64,000 bases of DNA. It comes from Gracilimonas amylolytica. GTDB lineage: Bacteria > Bacteroidota > Rhodothermia > Balneolales > Balneolaceae. Shown one piece after another: positions 1-8,977 of this stretch (positions within the stretch are counted from its first letter, which is position 1; each line of letters starts with the position of its first letter). The notes beneath the pieces were generated by a model. It saw only the letters and a list, made by a program, of their open reading frames with translations, was not told where the DNA came from and did no database searches. The stretch covers positions 124,001-188,000 of the forward strand of contig NZ_PQBS01000010.1 of the NCBI RefSeq assembly GCF_002911695.1. The letters run 5' to 3'. A program made the translations under genes and the position numbers.

Positions 1-944
1 TGGAAATACTGGAGTCCTATCCTGAGGTGACCGGAGTTTCACCCAGCCTAAGTACACAGGCAATTTTGAAACTCGGGGTGGCCGATATATCGGGTATCAT
101 AAACGGGGTTAATGTCCGCAAGGAAAACCGATTGTTTGACCTTGAGCAGGATATGGTGAGTGGTTCCATCATTCGGCTTGAAACGGTGAATAACGGCATC
201 ATCTTAGGTTCGGGTCTGGCAGAATCACTGGGGGCGATATTGAATGATAACATTACGGTGGTTTCGCCCGGTGGCGTAGCCCTTCAAATGAAGGTTGTGG
301 GTATTTTAGATACCGGCCTTCGGGATCTTGACAACAACCGTGCTTACAGCAGTATCCGAAATACCCAAAAGCTGATGAATGTAACCGGAAGCTATATCAC
401 CGACATTAAGATCAAGCTGGAGAATGTTGAGCGATCCGGAACACTGGCCCGTGAGTTTCAATCCCGTTTCGGTTATACCGCTGAAGACTGGAAAGAGGCT
501 AATGAAGGCATTTTCAGCGTCTTCAGGATTCAGAACATCGTCACGTATCTGGTCATCATATCCATTTTGCTGGTCTCGGGTTTTGGGATATTCAATATCC
601 TTTCAATGATGATCTACGAGAAAATGAATGATATCGCCATATTGAAATCTATTGGTTACACGGATGTTGATATCAGAAATGTATTCCTTCTGGAAGCCTT
701 GATCATCGGTTTTATTGGCGGGTTGATCGGATTACTGATCGGGTTCGTGTTCTCCTGGATCACCTCCATCATACCGACCAATATTGAAGGATTTGTCTCA
801 TCTGAATACCTGAACATCAATTTTGACCCGGCCTTTTACCTGCTGGCATTGGTGTTTGGATTGGTGGCTACAGGTATAGCCGGTTATCTGCCTGCCAAAA
901 AAGCCTCTAAGATCGACCCGATCAACATCATCAGATCACAGTAG
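1..944 (+). CDS. ABC transporter permease, FtsX/LolC-MacB type (5' end outside window)
   Basis: The frame is already open at the left edge (first full codon at 3), so the N-terminal membrane helix and part of the periplasmic domain are missing; the GTG at 27 is only an internal codon. The visible part is a MacB/LolC-type periplasmic core of about 175 residues followed by three hydrophobic segments near residues 178-203, 229-252 and 277-297, and the family's C-terminal signature (KASKIDPINIIRS). It ends 2 nt before the ATPase gene, so the two form one exporter. By family, such pairs move lipoproteins, lipids or drugs from the inner membrane toward the periplasm; the substrate cannot be read from sequence. 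LolC/E-like is favoured over MacB because the ATPase is a separate short protein. Confidence 0.87.
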   Translation, partial: EILESYPEVTGVSPSLSTQAILKLGVADISGIINGVNVRKENRLFDLEQDMVSGSIIRLETVNNGIILGSGLAESLGAILNDNITVVSPGGVALQMKVVGILDTGLRDLDNNRAYSSIRNTQKLMNVTGSYITDIKIKLENVERSGTLAREFQSRFGYTAEDWKEANEGIFSVFRIQNIVTYLVIISILLVSGFGIFNILSMMIYEKMNDIAILKSIGYTDVDIRNVFLLEALIIGFIGGLIGLLIGFVFSWITSIIPTNIEGFVSSEYLNINFDPAFYLLALVFGLVATGIAGYLPAKKASKIDPINIIRSQ

Positions 945-946
945 TC

Positions 947-1633
947 ATGAAGAAAGTAATAGAAGCCAAACACCTGAATAAATATTTCTACAAGCCTGTA
1001 GAATTTCATGTGTTGAAGGATATTGATCTTTCTATCTATTCCGGGGAGTTTGCTGCCATAGTAGGCCCCTCGGGAAGCGGTAAATCCACTTTGTTATATG
1101 CTCTTTCTTCATTGGATCGTGAATATGAGGGAGAGGTTTTATTTAATGATGTAGAACTAAAGACACTGACCAACCAAAAACTGGCCTATCTCAGAAACAG
1201 ATCCATAGGCTTTATTTTTCAGTTTCATTATCTGCTGGCTGATTTTACTGCCCTGGATAATGTAATGCTGCCAGGACTCAAACTTGGTGAACTCCCTCCT
1301 GAAGAGCTGAAGGAAAAAGCTATGCAAAAGCTTGATCTGCTTGGGATCGCAGACCAGGCTATGAAAAAAGTGAACCGATTGTCCGGAGGGCAACAGCAGC
1401 GGGTATCTATAGCCAGAGCCCTGATCAACGAACCGCGCATCATTTTTTGTGATGAACCGACCGGCAACCTTGATTCTAAAAACGCTATGGTGGTATTCGA
1501 TATGCTCAAAAACCTGACCCGTGAGTATGACCAAACCATTCTGATGGTAACCCACGACGATTCCTTTTCATCCAAAACAGACCGGCAGATACAGCTATTG
1601 GATGGGAAGATCATTGACAGGGAAACTCCATAA
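947..1633 (+). CDS. ABC transporter ATP-binding protein, LolD/MacB-type
   Basis: This 228-residue ATPase has every ABC motif in order: Walker A GPSGSGKST (residues 40-48), a Q-loop near FQFHYLLADF, signature LSGGQQQRVSIARA, Walker B IIFCDEPTGNLD and the switch histidine in VTHDD. Length and the PTGNLD/FQFHYLL sequences fit the LolD/MacB/FtsE branch that energises FtsX-type permeases. The ATG lies 2 nt after the permease stop, so they should be cotranscribed and translationally coupled. It would hydrolyse ATP on the cytoplasmic face to drive lipoprotein or lipid release by the upstream permease. It is the last intact gene of its operon; a decayed gene follows. Confidence 0.92.
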   Translation: MKKVIEAKHLNKYFYKPVEFHVLKDIDLSIYSGEFAAIVGPSGSGKSTLLYALSSLDREYEGEVLFNDVELKTLTNQKLAYLRNRSIGFIFQFHYLLADFTALDNVMLPGLKLGELPPEELKEKAMQKLDLLGIADQAMKKVNRLSGGQQQRVSIARALINEPRIIFCDEPTGNLDSKNAMVVFDMLKNLTREYDQTILMVTHDDSFSSKTDRQIQLLDGKIIDRETP

Positions 1634-1658
1634 ATATCAATTACGCCATACCCATTTG

Positions 1659-2043
1659 ATGAAAACCTTGCTTTTACTCGCCACAGCACTGCTATTCTTT
1701 TTCCTGCAACTCATCAGATCCAAAGCCAATACCGCATGGAACCTGAATCGGTTATCTGATCTCGATAAACCATCCTAACATGAAAAATGAGGTCAGTTAC
1801 AACGTCCATAACATTGAAGGCGAGCTTCAAATTGAACTTACAGGACCGGGTTGAGCCCCTATCCAAACCGACACTCCTAAGTTAAACAATGACTCCCTTT
1901 TTTATATATTCAATGAGCCGGAGGAAGGCGTAACTTTGACCTGCGATCTGGCACGATCAGAAACCGGAACCTTCGAAGGTCGATGCACCGATCCTTCCGG
2001 GAAATGGGCCCTGTTTTCTATGATTCCCCCTGAAACCCAATGA
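1659..2043 (+). pseudogene. Decayed small secreted-protein gene (frameshift plus in-frame stop)
   Basis: An ATG at 1659 opens a signal-peptide-like start (MKTLLLLATALLFFFLQ) that stops after 39 codons at 1776. A second frame, shifted by one base, opens at ATG 1780, meets TGA at 1852 and then stays open to a second TGA at 2041, giving ordinary-looking protein sequence on both sides of the stop (for example FNEPEEGVTLTCDLA and GRCTDPSGKWALFSM). The simplest reading is a single gene of about 125 codons for an exported protein, broken by one indel and one nonsense change. I do not recognise the family. Two separate small genes, or a sequencing error, are the alternatives. Confidence 0.5.
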
Positions 2044-2091
2044 CCTTAAAATATCATCGGTTTTTTATGTTCAACTCTCTTCCGCACTTGT

Positions 2092-2099
2092 TATCTTCA
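2092..2099 (+). promoter_or_regulatory. Putative -7 promoter box (TATCTTCA) for the PnuC-family gene
   Basis: TATCTTCA resembles the Bacteroidota -7 element TAnnTTTG and sits 27 bases before the ATG at 2126. Equivalent boxes precede many other genes in this window, which is the main support. No TPP riboswitch-like sequence is visible between 2044 and 2125. Confidence 0.4.
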
Positions 2100-2125
2100 C
2101 GGCTCAATTTCCCGCAATCATCACT

Positions 2126-2788
2126 ATGGAATTTTTAGATTACATCATTGACGGTATCATCACCGGAGTTATTAATACCACCCTGCTTGAGTGGATAGCC
2201 GTTGCTACCGGACTGGCCAGCGTCTGGTATTCCATGAAGGAAAATATCCTGGTTTACCCTACGGGAATTGTCAGCGTACTCATCTATGTGTACATCGCTT
2301 TTCAATACAAGCTGTACGCCGACATGGGAGTGAATTTCTACTACTTTGTGGTGAGTGTATATGGCTGGTATTACTGGGTTCATCCAAAAAGCGATTCGAG
2401 GGAACAAGTACCGGTTACCATGAATTCACGTAACGAAAACCTATTTTCTGTGGCCCTGACGGTCGGTTCTTTCAGTATCCTGTATTTCGTGCTTTCCAAT
2501 TTTACAGACAGTGATGTGGCTTTTTGGGATTCCCTGACCACTTGTTTCGCCATCCTCGGTATGTTTTTGATGGCCCGAAAAAAACTGGAGAGCTGGGTGG
2601 CATGGATCATTACAGACCTGATCTCAATTCCTCTTTATTTCTACAAGGGATTGGTCCTTACCAGTTTTCAGTTCCTGGTATTTACAGGCATTGCCTTTGC
2701 CGGCTATTTTGCCTGGAAGAAATCGATGGAGAAGGAGCAGGAATCCAAAAAAAGCAATTCGAACTCAATGGCTTCCACATCAACGTAA
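2126..2788 (+). CDS. PnuC-family vitamin transporter (nicotinamide riboside or thiamine)
   Basis: A 220-residue integral membrane protein with about seven hydrophobic segments and PnuC hallmarks: an early E-W-I-A-V-x-T-G-L-x-x-V-W-Y motif, N-I-L-V-Y-P-x-G-I, and the aromatic stretch YGWYYWV in the middle helix. PnuC proteins facilitate uptake of unphosphorylated vitamins that are trapped inside by a kinase. The next gene, convergent and only 10 nt away, is thiamine pyrophosphokinase. In Bacteroidota-like genomes such pairing marks the PnuT subtype that imports thiamine, so thiamine is at least as likely as nicotinamide riboside. The hydrophilic tail after about residue 200 is poorly conserved. 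Confidence 0.85.
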   Translation: MEFLDYIIDGIITGVINTTLLEWIAVATGLASVWYSMKENILVYPTGIVSVLIYVYIAFQYKLYADMGVNFYYFVVSVYGWYYWVHPKSDSREQVPVTMNSRNENLFSVALTVGSFSILYFVLSNFTDSDVAFWDSLTTCFAILGMFLMARKKLESWVAWIITDLISIPLYFYKGLVLTSFQFLVFTGIAFAGYFAWKKSMEKEQESKKSNSNSMASTST

Positions 2789-2798
2789 GGAAGTGGCA

Positions 2799-3413
2799 TC
2801 AGCGCTCAAAGAAAAGCACTAACTCCCCCTTTTGTATCTGAATAGATATCTCATCCGAAATGGATTCATTGGAAGTGCCGTCACGCACACCGTTTTTCAG
2901 GCTTTCGTTATCAAGTGCGTATTTAAGTCCCTCAGTGGTGATCCCGGTCACCTCACCCGAGATGGGAAATAATGATACTATATTCCCAACCGGAAGCCGC
3001 TTTCTCACCTCATCCTGAACCAGAATGGCATCAAACACCTCACCCCTAAAAACAAGCTGCCTGAACCGGGAATGAAACTGGTTCAGAACGGACAGGTTTT
3101 TCAGGGAATGATCCATTCGCCGGCCGAATGCGCCCAATACCACACAGGTTTCTACACCCTGTTTGAGGGCATAAGTGAGAGCCTTTTCCAGGTCGTTGGT
3201 TTCCTGATCAGGTTTGTGGATCACTTTAAAAGCAGGACTCTCAGGAGCTTCAAAACTATCTAAATCACCGATCACCGCATCCGGGGTATAGCCATGCTTG
3301 AGAATGGTCCGGCTCCCGCCATCGGCTCCAAATAACAGGTCAGCGGTTTCAATTTCCTGCTCCAGAAGTTCTTTGGTCGGGGGAAATCCGTTACTAACTA
3401 TAACTGCATGCAT
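2799..3413 (-). CDS. thiN: Thiamine pyrophosphokinase
   Basis: This 204-residue cytoplasmic enzyme transfers pyrophosphate from ATP to thiamine to make thiamine diphosphate. Family signatures are clear: FGADGGS (residues 28-34), the acidic metal-binding motif DAVIGDLDSF (45-54), the QETNDLEKAL segment, and the GAFGRRMDH loop followed by a beta-rich C-terminal domain with the G-(L/I)-x-Y-x-L-D-N thiamine-pocket motif (GLKYALDN). Length is typical. The ATG at 3413 faces away from the divergent nrnA gene, and the 3' end nearly meets the convergent PnuC-family transporter, suggesting a salvage pair (import plus trapping). Confidence 0.92.
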   Translation of the reverse strand: MHAVIVSNGFPPTKELLEQEIETADLLFGADGGSRTILKHGYTPDAVIGDLDSFEAPESPAFKVIHKPDQETNDLEKALTYALKQGVETCVVLGAFGRRMDHSLKNLSVLNQFHSRFRQLVFRGEVFDAILVQDEVRKRLPVGNIVSLFPISGEVTGITTEGLKYALDNESLKNGVRDGTSNESISDEISIQIQKGELVLFFER

Positions 3414-3473
3414 CAGGTTAATTCTGTTCCTTTAATTCGTCTTAAAATACATGGATTTGTGCCAATCTTCGCC

Positions 3474-3481
3474 TATTTTTG
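3474..3481 (+). promoter_or_regulatory. Putative -7 promoter box (TATTTTTG) for nrnA
   Basis: TATTTTTG matches the Bacteroidota -7 consensus TAnnTTTG and lies 16 bases before the preferred nrnA start. The short distance implies a very short leader that still contains the AAGGAG ribosome site at 3486-3491. Confidence 0.4.
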
Positions 3482-3496
3482 GTGCAAGGAGAACTT

Positions 3497-4465
3497 ATGT
3501 TTAAAGAATTTATATCAAAAGTATTACAACACGATAAAGTAGCCATTTTTTCACACCTCAGGCCGGATGGAGATTGCCTTGGTTCGCAGGTCGCCCTGGC
3601 GCTTTGGCTGAAGAAAAACGGAGTGGAGGTATCAGCCTATAATGAAGATGCGATCCCCGAGAATATGAGCTGGCTGCTCAACTCGGTTTCCATCAAAAAA
3701 CCCAGACCGGCAGACCTTGAAAATTATGATGCCTTCATTCTGGTAGATGGTAATGCCCTGCATCGGTTTGGTGGTGTAGCCGAACAGATCCTGAAAACGG
3801 ATAAACCGGTGTATATGATCGATCATCACCCTGAACCTGATGATATCTTTGAGGTGCCGGTATCCGTCGTTTCGGCATCATCTACCTGCGAGCTGATTTA
3901 CCATTTATATGCGGACCATAATGTGGATCAAATTGATGAGGAAGCCGCAAAAGCCATGTACCTCGGCATGGTCACCGATACCGGTTCCTTCCAGTTCGAC
4001 AGCGTTAAACCGGCTACCATGCATGCCGCGGCCGACCTGCTGGAACGCGGACGGTTCACCCCAAATCTGATCGCGGAAAAGATCTACTCATCCCGGCCCC
4101 TGAGGCAGCTTAAGTTATTAAGTCAGGCTTTGGATACCATCACTTTGCATGAAAATGGAGTTTTCGCCTCCATCACCATCACACAAGAAATGTTCAGGCT
4201 GACAGACACCAGCAGTGAGGATACTGAAGGGTTTGTTCAATATCCGCTGAGCGTGGAAGGCGTAAAGGCCTGCATTCTCTTCAGAGAAGATGATAACGGC
4301 AGGATCAAGCTGAGCCTGCGCTCACAAAGTGATGACATTGACGTTAACAAATGGGCCCGAAATTTTAATGGCGGAGGACATCAGAAAGCAGCCGGAGCTC
4401 ATTATGAGGGAACCCTTGCGGATGCAATAAAGGATGTGATCGCTGTTGGTGCTGAACAATTATAA
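3497..4465 (+). CDS. nrnA: DHH/DHHA1 phosphoesterase, NrnA-like oligoribonuclease/pAp phosphatase
   Basis: A 322-residue two-domain hydrolase. The DHH domain shows SHLRPDGDCLGS (His20, Asp24 and Asp26 as metal ligands), the LVDGNA motif and the name-giving IDHHPEPD. The C-terminal DHHA1 domain ends with the substrate-binding FNGGGHQKAAGA loop. NrnA-type enzymes degrade 2-5 nt RNA oligomers, pGpG-like dinucleotides or 3'-phosphoadenosine 5'-phosphate using two Mn ions. ATG 3497 is chosen over the upstream in-frame TTG at 3479 because AAGGAG is 5 nt before it. No neighbour narrows the substrate. Confidence 0.9.
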   Translation: MFKEFISKVLQHDKVAIFSHLRPDGDCLGSQVALALWLKKNGVEVSAYNEDAIPENMSWLLNSVSIKKPRPADLENYDAFILVDGNALHRFGGVAEQILKTDKPVYMIDHHPEPDDIFEVPVSVVSASSTCELIYHLYADHNVDQIDEEAAKAMYLGMVTDTGSFQFDSVKPATMHAAADLLERGRFTPNLIAEKIYSSRPLRQLKLLSQALDTITLHENGVFASITITQEMFRLTDTSSEDTEGFVQYPLSVEGVKACILFREDDNGRIKLSLRSQSDDIDVNKWARNFNGGGHQKAAGAHYEGTLADAIKDVIAVGAEQL

Positions 4466-4524
4466 ACACAGCCTTATATTCCTTTAACACACTGGTACCA
4501 AGAAATTTAAACAACCCCTGACAG

Positions 4525-5460
4525 ATGGATAAGGATTATACCCTTTTGATAATTGATGATGACCCGGCTATGCATATTATGCTTAAAACCATGCTGGGTA
4601 CAGATTATAATATCATCAACGCAAATACCGCACAGGAAGGGATCAATAAGCTGGCAGAAGAGAAGATCCATTTTATCCTGACCGATATTCATATGCCCGG
4701 AATGAGTGGCCTGGAATTCCTGGAGGCCTTGATGGCCGACGCAGAAATGCAGAACATTCCGGTCCTGATCATGACCAGCCTGCCTACTATTGATAAGGAG
4801 CAAAAGGCCCTGGGACTTGGAGCAGCTGATTTCATCGACAAATCCCTGTTTAACTCAGACCGGGAAGAGCTGATCAATCGCATACGTATGAAGCTGGTGG
4901 CCAATGTGGACATCCCGGATCTGCCTGAAAAGCTTGAGCTTGATAAGAAAGAGATCACTAAAAGCGTGTTGTTTGAGGTTTCATCCGGTGATTTTGTTAG
5001 CACAGCCCAGAAACTTTGTAAGATCATCTTCAATAAGCTGGAAGCTGACCACCTTTCCTTCTGGACCTTAAACGAGGAAAACGTACAAATGCTTCTTGCT
5101 TATGGAATTCAACTTCCCCGAAAATATGGCCCCAAAGACCTTAAAGAGGAGCCTACCTTTAAGCTGGTTCAGGAGCAAAAAAGGCCCTATCTGGTGAATA
5201 ATGTGTTCAATTCTGAGAAAGGGATCCTTCCGGAACTTTCGGAGGATGAAGGTTTGCCGGCAGAGATCGGTATTCCATTGTTTGCCCTCACAGAAAAGGA
5301 ACTGATACAGAATAAAATGAAGATCCCGCCAAATGTGGCTTTGTTTGGCTATGTGGTCATTAAAAGAAAACGTGTATTCACCTCGCATGAGTATAAACTG
5401 ACCACTCTTATGATGATGCAACTCGGCACCACACTTTGGCGACTTTACAAAGACCTGTAA
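4525..5460 (+). CDS. Response-regulator receiver protein with GAF-like output domain
   Basis: A 311-residue cytoplasmic protein. Residues 1-120 form a CheY-like receiver with the acidic cluster DDD at 11-13, phosphoacceptor Asp54 in LTDIHMPG, Thr84 and Lys106. After a short linker, residues 150-305 look like a GAF domain (conserved hydrophobic pattern, AEIGIPLFAL near residue 250). There is no DNA-binding or diguanylate-cyclase domain, so output is probably by protein contact. No histidine kinase is adjacent; the only kinase in the window is at 39.7 kb. Gene boundaries are clear on both sides. Confidence 0.8.
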   Translation: MDKDYTLLIIDDDPAMHIMLKTMLGTDYNIINANTAQEGINKLAEEKIHFILTDIHMPGMSGLEFLEALMADAEMQNIPVLIMTSLPTIDKEQKALGLGAADFIDKSLFNSDREELINRIRMKLVANVDIPDLPEKLELDKKEITKSVLFEVSSGDFVSTAQKLCKIIFNKLEADHLSFWTLNEENVQMLLAYGIQLPRKYGPKDLKEEPTFKLVQEQKRPYLVNNVFNSEKGILPELSEDEGLPAEIGIPLFALTEKELIQNKMKIPPNVALFGYVVIKRKRVFTSHEYKLTTLMMMQLGTTLWRLYKDL

Positions 5461-5553
5461 GAATCTCTGCCTGTTATGGCAATTGTATGACGAATTTCTC
5501 GTTTGTAATATCCATTCAGCCAAAACATTTGAATAAGGCACGCAACCGTTATC

Positions 5554-6756
5554 ATGATCAAATACAGTTTTAAAGTCCTATTACTTCTGATATTCGCCGC
5601 ATGTTCAGCTCAGGAACCTGCCCCGGCTGATAAACCCATACCTGTCGCATCCCTAAGCCCGGCCACCGAACCACAGGAAGTGCGATCTGAGGAGGCGGCT
5701 CAGGATGAAGGAACCCCACAGATCGAAGTGGATGATTCGCGCCGGAATGCCATAACCAATGCCGTGCAAAAAGCTGGACCTGCCGTTGTAAGTATCACCG
5801 TTACAGAATTACAACGTGGATACACCCGGGAATTCGATTCCTTCTTCTTCCGATATTTTGACGTCCCCATTCAGCGTGAAGTGCAGAGTGTGGGATCCGG
5901 ATTCATTATCTCTGAGGATGGTTTGATCGTGACCAACGAACATGTAGCCAGTAAAAATTCAAAGACCATCATGGTGGCTTTATCTGATGGCAATACGTAT
6001 GAAGCTGAACTATTAGGCTCAGACGAACTCGCCGACCTTTCCCTTTTAAGGATCAAAGATCAAGACAGAAGCTATCCATTTGTTGAATTTGCAGATTCTG
6101 AAAATATCATGGTGGGCGAGTGGAGTATTGCCATGGGTAATCCTTTTGGATTATTTGCTGATGGGCAACCTTCCGTAACCGTTGGCGTAGTGAGTGCCAA
6201 GGAACGTGATTTCCGTCCCGACCCACAGGATCCACGTGTTTATGTTGAAATGATCCAAACCGATGCGGCCATTAACCGGGGAAATTCCGGCGGTCCTTTA
6301 GTGAATAGCAATGGAGAAGTGATGGGGGTGAATACCTTCATCTTTACGGGAGGAACCAGCAGTGGTTTTGTGGGGCTTGGGTTTGCCATTCCCAGCAATC
6401 GCGTACAAAAGATCATCTCTCAGCTTAAGGAATCAGGAACCGTTTCACTGGATTATGATCCCGGTATGAAGTTTGTGCCTGTGACCCGACAGCTTATTAT
6501 GCAGTACCCCGGCATTCCGCGCGTATTGGGATTATTCGTCACAGAAGTAAACAAAAACGGGCCTGCTTATGAAAGCGGGGTCATGCCCGGCGATGTTATT
6601 GTTCAGATCGGGGAGGAACGGGTAACAAGTGATATGCACGCCTGGGCTCTTATGCGGGAATATGGTGAAGGTGAAACAATGGAGTTACACCTCATTCGTG
6701 ATAATAAGCAGTATAAGACCGAAATGACCCTTAGAAAAAGAGTACAGGGCCGGTAA
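5554..6756 (+). CDS. HtrA/Deg-family trypsin-like serine protease, lipoprotein
   Basis: A 400-residue periplasmic quality-control protease. The start MIKYSFKVLLLLIFAAC ends in a lipobox with Cys17, so the protein is probably membrane-anchored. The chymotrypsin-fold domain has all triad motifs: His in VTNEHVASKN, Asp in DELADLSLLRI and Ser in NRGNSGGPLV. A single PDZ domain follows (GLFVTEVNKNGPAYESG, then MPGDVIVQIG). One PDZ domain resembles DegS/HhoB or plant-type Deg proteins rather than two-PDZ DegP. The region 17-70 is low-complexity linker. By family it degrades or senses misfolded envelope proteins. The gene is monocistronic, with a 93-nt upstream gap and a convergent neighbour. Confidence 0.92.
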   Translation: MIKYSFKVLLLLIFAACSAQEPAPADKPIPVASLSPATEPQEVRSEEAAQDEGTPQIEVDDSRRNAITNAVQKAGPAVVSITVTELQRGYTREFDSFFFRYFDVPIQREVQSVGSGFIISEDGLIVTNEHVASKNSKTIMVALSDGNTYEAELLGSDELADLSLLRIKDQDRSYPFVEFADSENIMVGEWSIAMGNPFGLFADGQPSVTVGVVSAKERDFRPDPQDPRVYVEMIQTDAAINRGNSGGPLVNSNGEVMGVNTFIFTGGTSSGFVGLGFAIPSNRVQKIISQLKESGTVSLDYDPGMKFVPVTRQLIMQYPGIPRVLGLFVTEVNKNGPAYESGVMPGDVIVQIGEERVTSDMHAWALMREYGEGETMELHLIRDNKQYKTEMTLRKRVQGR

Positions 6757-6794
6757 CAAACACCCGCCCTGTTCACCGGTCAGATTGTTAACGA

Positions 6795-8771
6795 TCACTG
6801 ATCCCACTTTTCAAAAAAGACCCCTCTGGTTCTGCCGTTTGAAGCTTCAAAACCTGTGATATTTCCGGCTTCATCACGAATAAAAATAACTTCAGATATT
6901 GGGAACCCGGCACTGAATTTATCTTCGGTCGTGGGGGAAAGCGGCATGTTATCCTCGATCAGGAATGTCTTCATGGCCAGGGTACTATCATCCATGATGA
7001 TATCATAAATGGTGTCAATTTCCTCACTGAAGTAACGGCCTACGTAGGTTTTCAGCTCATCGATGGAAGGTTCAAACTCGATCTTTTTCGCCAGATGATT
7101 TCCATTTTGATGTAATGTCAAAGAATCGGCCGAACCATCTTCATTCCTGTGAAAAGTAATAGAGGCATTTACCCCAACCAAACTAAAGGTAGAATCGCTG
7201 GTGGCTGTGAGATTAACCTCCGGCTGATTCGTTGCCTGAGTGTAGATCCGGTCACCCTCCCGGTCAAACTTCAAAATAAAGCCCGGCATAATGCTTAATT
7301 CGTACCGACCGGCGAGAGGATCAAATTTTTCAGGATCATATTCAAAGGCTGCCATGTCTTCGTTGGCAACCTCTTCATTTTCTTCTTCCTGAAGATGACC
7401 TGAGAAATATATGTCCGCTACTTTGTTCGCAATGCTGCCATCAAAATTCGAGAAGTTACTTTGAGTTACAACAGCTCCGTTGATCTCAGGAAATACCATG
7501 AGCATTGATCGGTGTGCAACGTCAGCTCCACTATGCTCAAACCGCTTGAGTCCTTTATATTCGCCAACAAACAATCCAAGTCCATAGCCTGTTTCTGTTC
7601 CGCTATTCAGCTTAAACGAGGTGGTCATCTCCTGAATCATACCTTCTGTTCCAACCTGAGGGTCTAACAAATTTTCGATCCATTTTTTCAGGTCCCCCAT
7701 TGTGGAATGAATACCCCCTGCCCCGGCTCCACCGCCCAGGTCAGTCACTTCCTGATATCCTCCGTCTTCTGCGTAGGTGTACCCATGAGACCGATTTTCA
7801 ACAATTTGATACGGACCATTTCGGACCACCGTGTGAGACATGCCAATCGGTTCAAACACATTCTGTTTCATCCAGGTGGGGAAATCCAATTCGGTCACAC
7901 GCTCGATCACTTCCGTCATTAGCACATACCCGGTGTTATTGTAATTGAATTCTGCCCCGGGTACGTTTTGTAATTCAGGTTGATTTTGTACGATCTCGAT
8001 AACCTTTTCCTGAGATAAATTCTGACTCATACTCTGTCCGGTCATAGCCATAAGGTTCAGGAATTCACGATACCCACTGGTGTGATTCACCAGATGGCGT
8101 AAAGTTACAACGTGTTCGAATTCCGGCAACTCAGGTATGTATTTCCTTACATCATCATCCAGCGATATCTTCCCCTGCTCTTGTAAAAGCAAGAGCCCGA
8201 AGGTCAGGAACTGTTTTGAGGTTGACCCAATATTATGCAAGGTCTGCTCATCCATTTTCAGATCGTAGGCTAAATTTTCCATCCCGTATGATCTTTGTAA
8301 TACTACCTCTCCATCCTGAATGACCATGACCGCCGCTCCCGGAACCTCTCCCGAATATTCTGCCATCATCTGGTCAACTTTACCTACCGGGGTCTCGGCA
8401 ACCGGCTCAATTATTGGAATTAAAATTGAGTAATCACCTTCACCCTGCTCAAAGGGTGTGATCTGTATTACATACCTGCCTTCTTGTTCAGTACTGAACC
8501 GAAATGTTTCTTTCCCACGTGCCGGGCCGTCAAACTGAGCTGCTAATTCCCCATTCGGATCAGTGATCTTAACGACCACGTCAACTGTTTTTTGATCAGC
8601 ATGACCAAATACAAATATACCTGCATCTAGATCAAGTGTGTAAATGTGTTCATCACTTTTTGTTAACGACCTGTTGATCTCTTCTCCCTGTTTCAACTGA
8701 GTCGTATCCTGAGCCATCCCGTTCACCGAGAAAATGACTGCAACTATTAGTATCCATATACACCGTTTCAT
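6795..8771 (-). CDS. Beta-lactamase-fold serine hydrolase (class C / PBP-like), exported
   Basis: A 658-residue secreted protein. An N-terminal signal peptide is followed by a pre-peptidase-like beta domain (about 25-120). The serine-hydrolase core (about 130-470) has the S-x-x-K motif in NIGSTSKQFL, the YNNTG tyrosine motif and the HSGAD motif replacing KTG, as in class C beta-lactamases, esterase EstB and D-aminopeptidases. The remaining C-terminal part resembles the DUF3471-type beta domain of this family. Likely role is hydrolysis of a D-amino-acid peptide or ester in the periplasm; beta-lactam resistance is not implied. It is monocistronic and convergent with the HtrA gene. Confidence 0.85.
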   Translation of the reverse strand: MKRCIWILIVAVIFSVNGMAQDTTQLKQGEEINRSLTKSDEHIYTLDLDAGIFVFGHADQKTVDVVVKITDPNGELAAQFDGPARGKETFRFSTEQEGRYVIQITPFEQGEGDYSILIPIIEPVAETPVGKVDQMMAEYSGEVPGAAVMVIQDGEVVLQRSYGMENLAYDLKMDEQTLHNIGSTSKQFLTFGLLLLQEQGKISLDDDVRKYIPELPEFEHVVTLRHLVNHTSGYREFLNLMAMTGQSMSQNLSQEKVIEIVQNQPELQNVPGAEFNYNNTGYVLMTEVIERVTELDFPTWMKQNVFEPIGMSHTVVRNGPYQIVENRSHGYTYAEDGGYQEVTDLGGGAGAGGIHSTMGDLKKWIENLLDPQVGTEGMIQEMTTSFKLNSGTETGYGLGLFVGEYKGLKRFEHSGADVAHRSMLMVFPEINGAVVTQSNFSNFDGSIANKVADIYFSGHLQEEENEEVANEDMAAFEYDPEKFDPLAGRYELSIMPGFILKFDREGDRIYTQATNQPEVNLTATSDSTFSLVGVNASITFHRNEDGSADSLTLHQNGNHLAKKIEFEPSIDELKTYVGRYFSEEIDTIYDIIMDDSTLAMKTFLIEDNMPLSPTTEDKFSAGFPISEVIFIRDEAGNITGFEASNGRTRGVFFEKWDQ

Positions 8772-8977
8772 AAACTATCCCTGTATTTGATTAATGACGC
8801 CGTAAACGTTTGGTTTGAACACCCTAAAATGAATGCTCGGGTTTTATTCGGTCAACGTCAAATTATGTTTCAAAGCTCACCTTTTCAGGTATATCATTTG
8901 TAATAACCACTTATTGAAAACCTAAATCTTTAGTACATTCAGCCTACTCACTCACACATAATGTTTTTACCTAAACT

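Noticed and set aside
1852-1854. In-frame TGA read as recoded selenocysteine or stop read-through
   Set aside because: No SECIS-like structure is visible, and a frameshift also breaks the gene upstream, so decay is simpler.
2044-2125. TPP riboswitch upstream of the PnuC-family gene
   Set aside because: The conserved CTGAGA and ACCTGA(T) blocks are missing.
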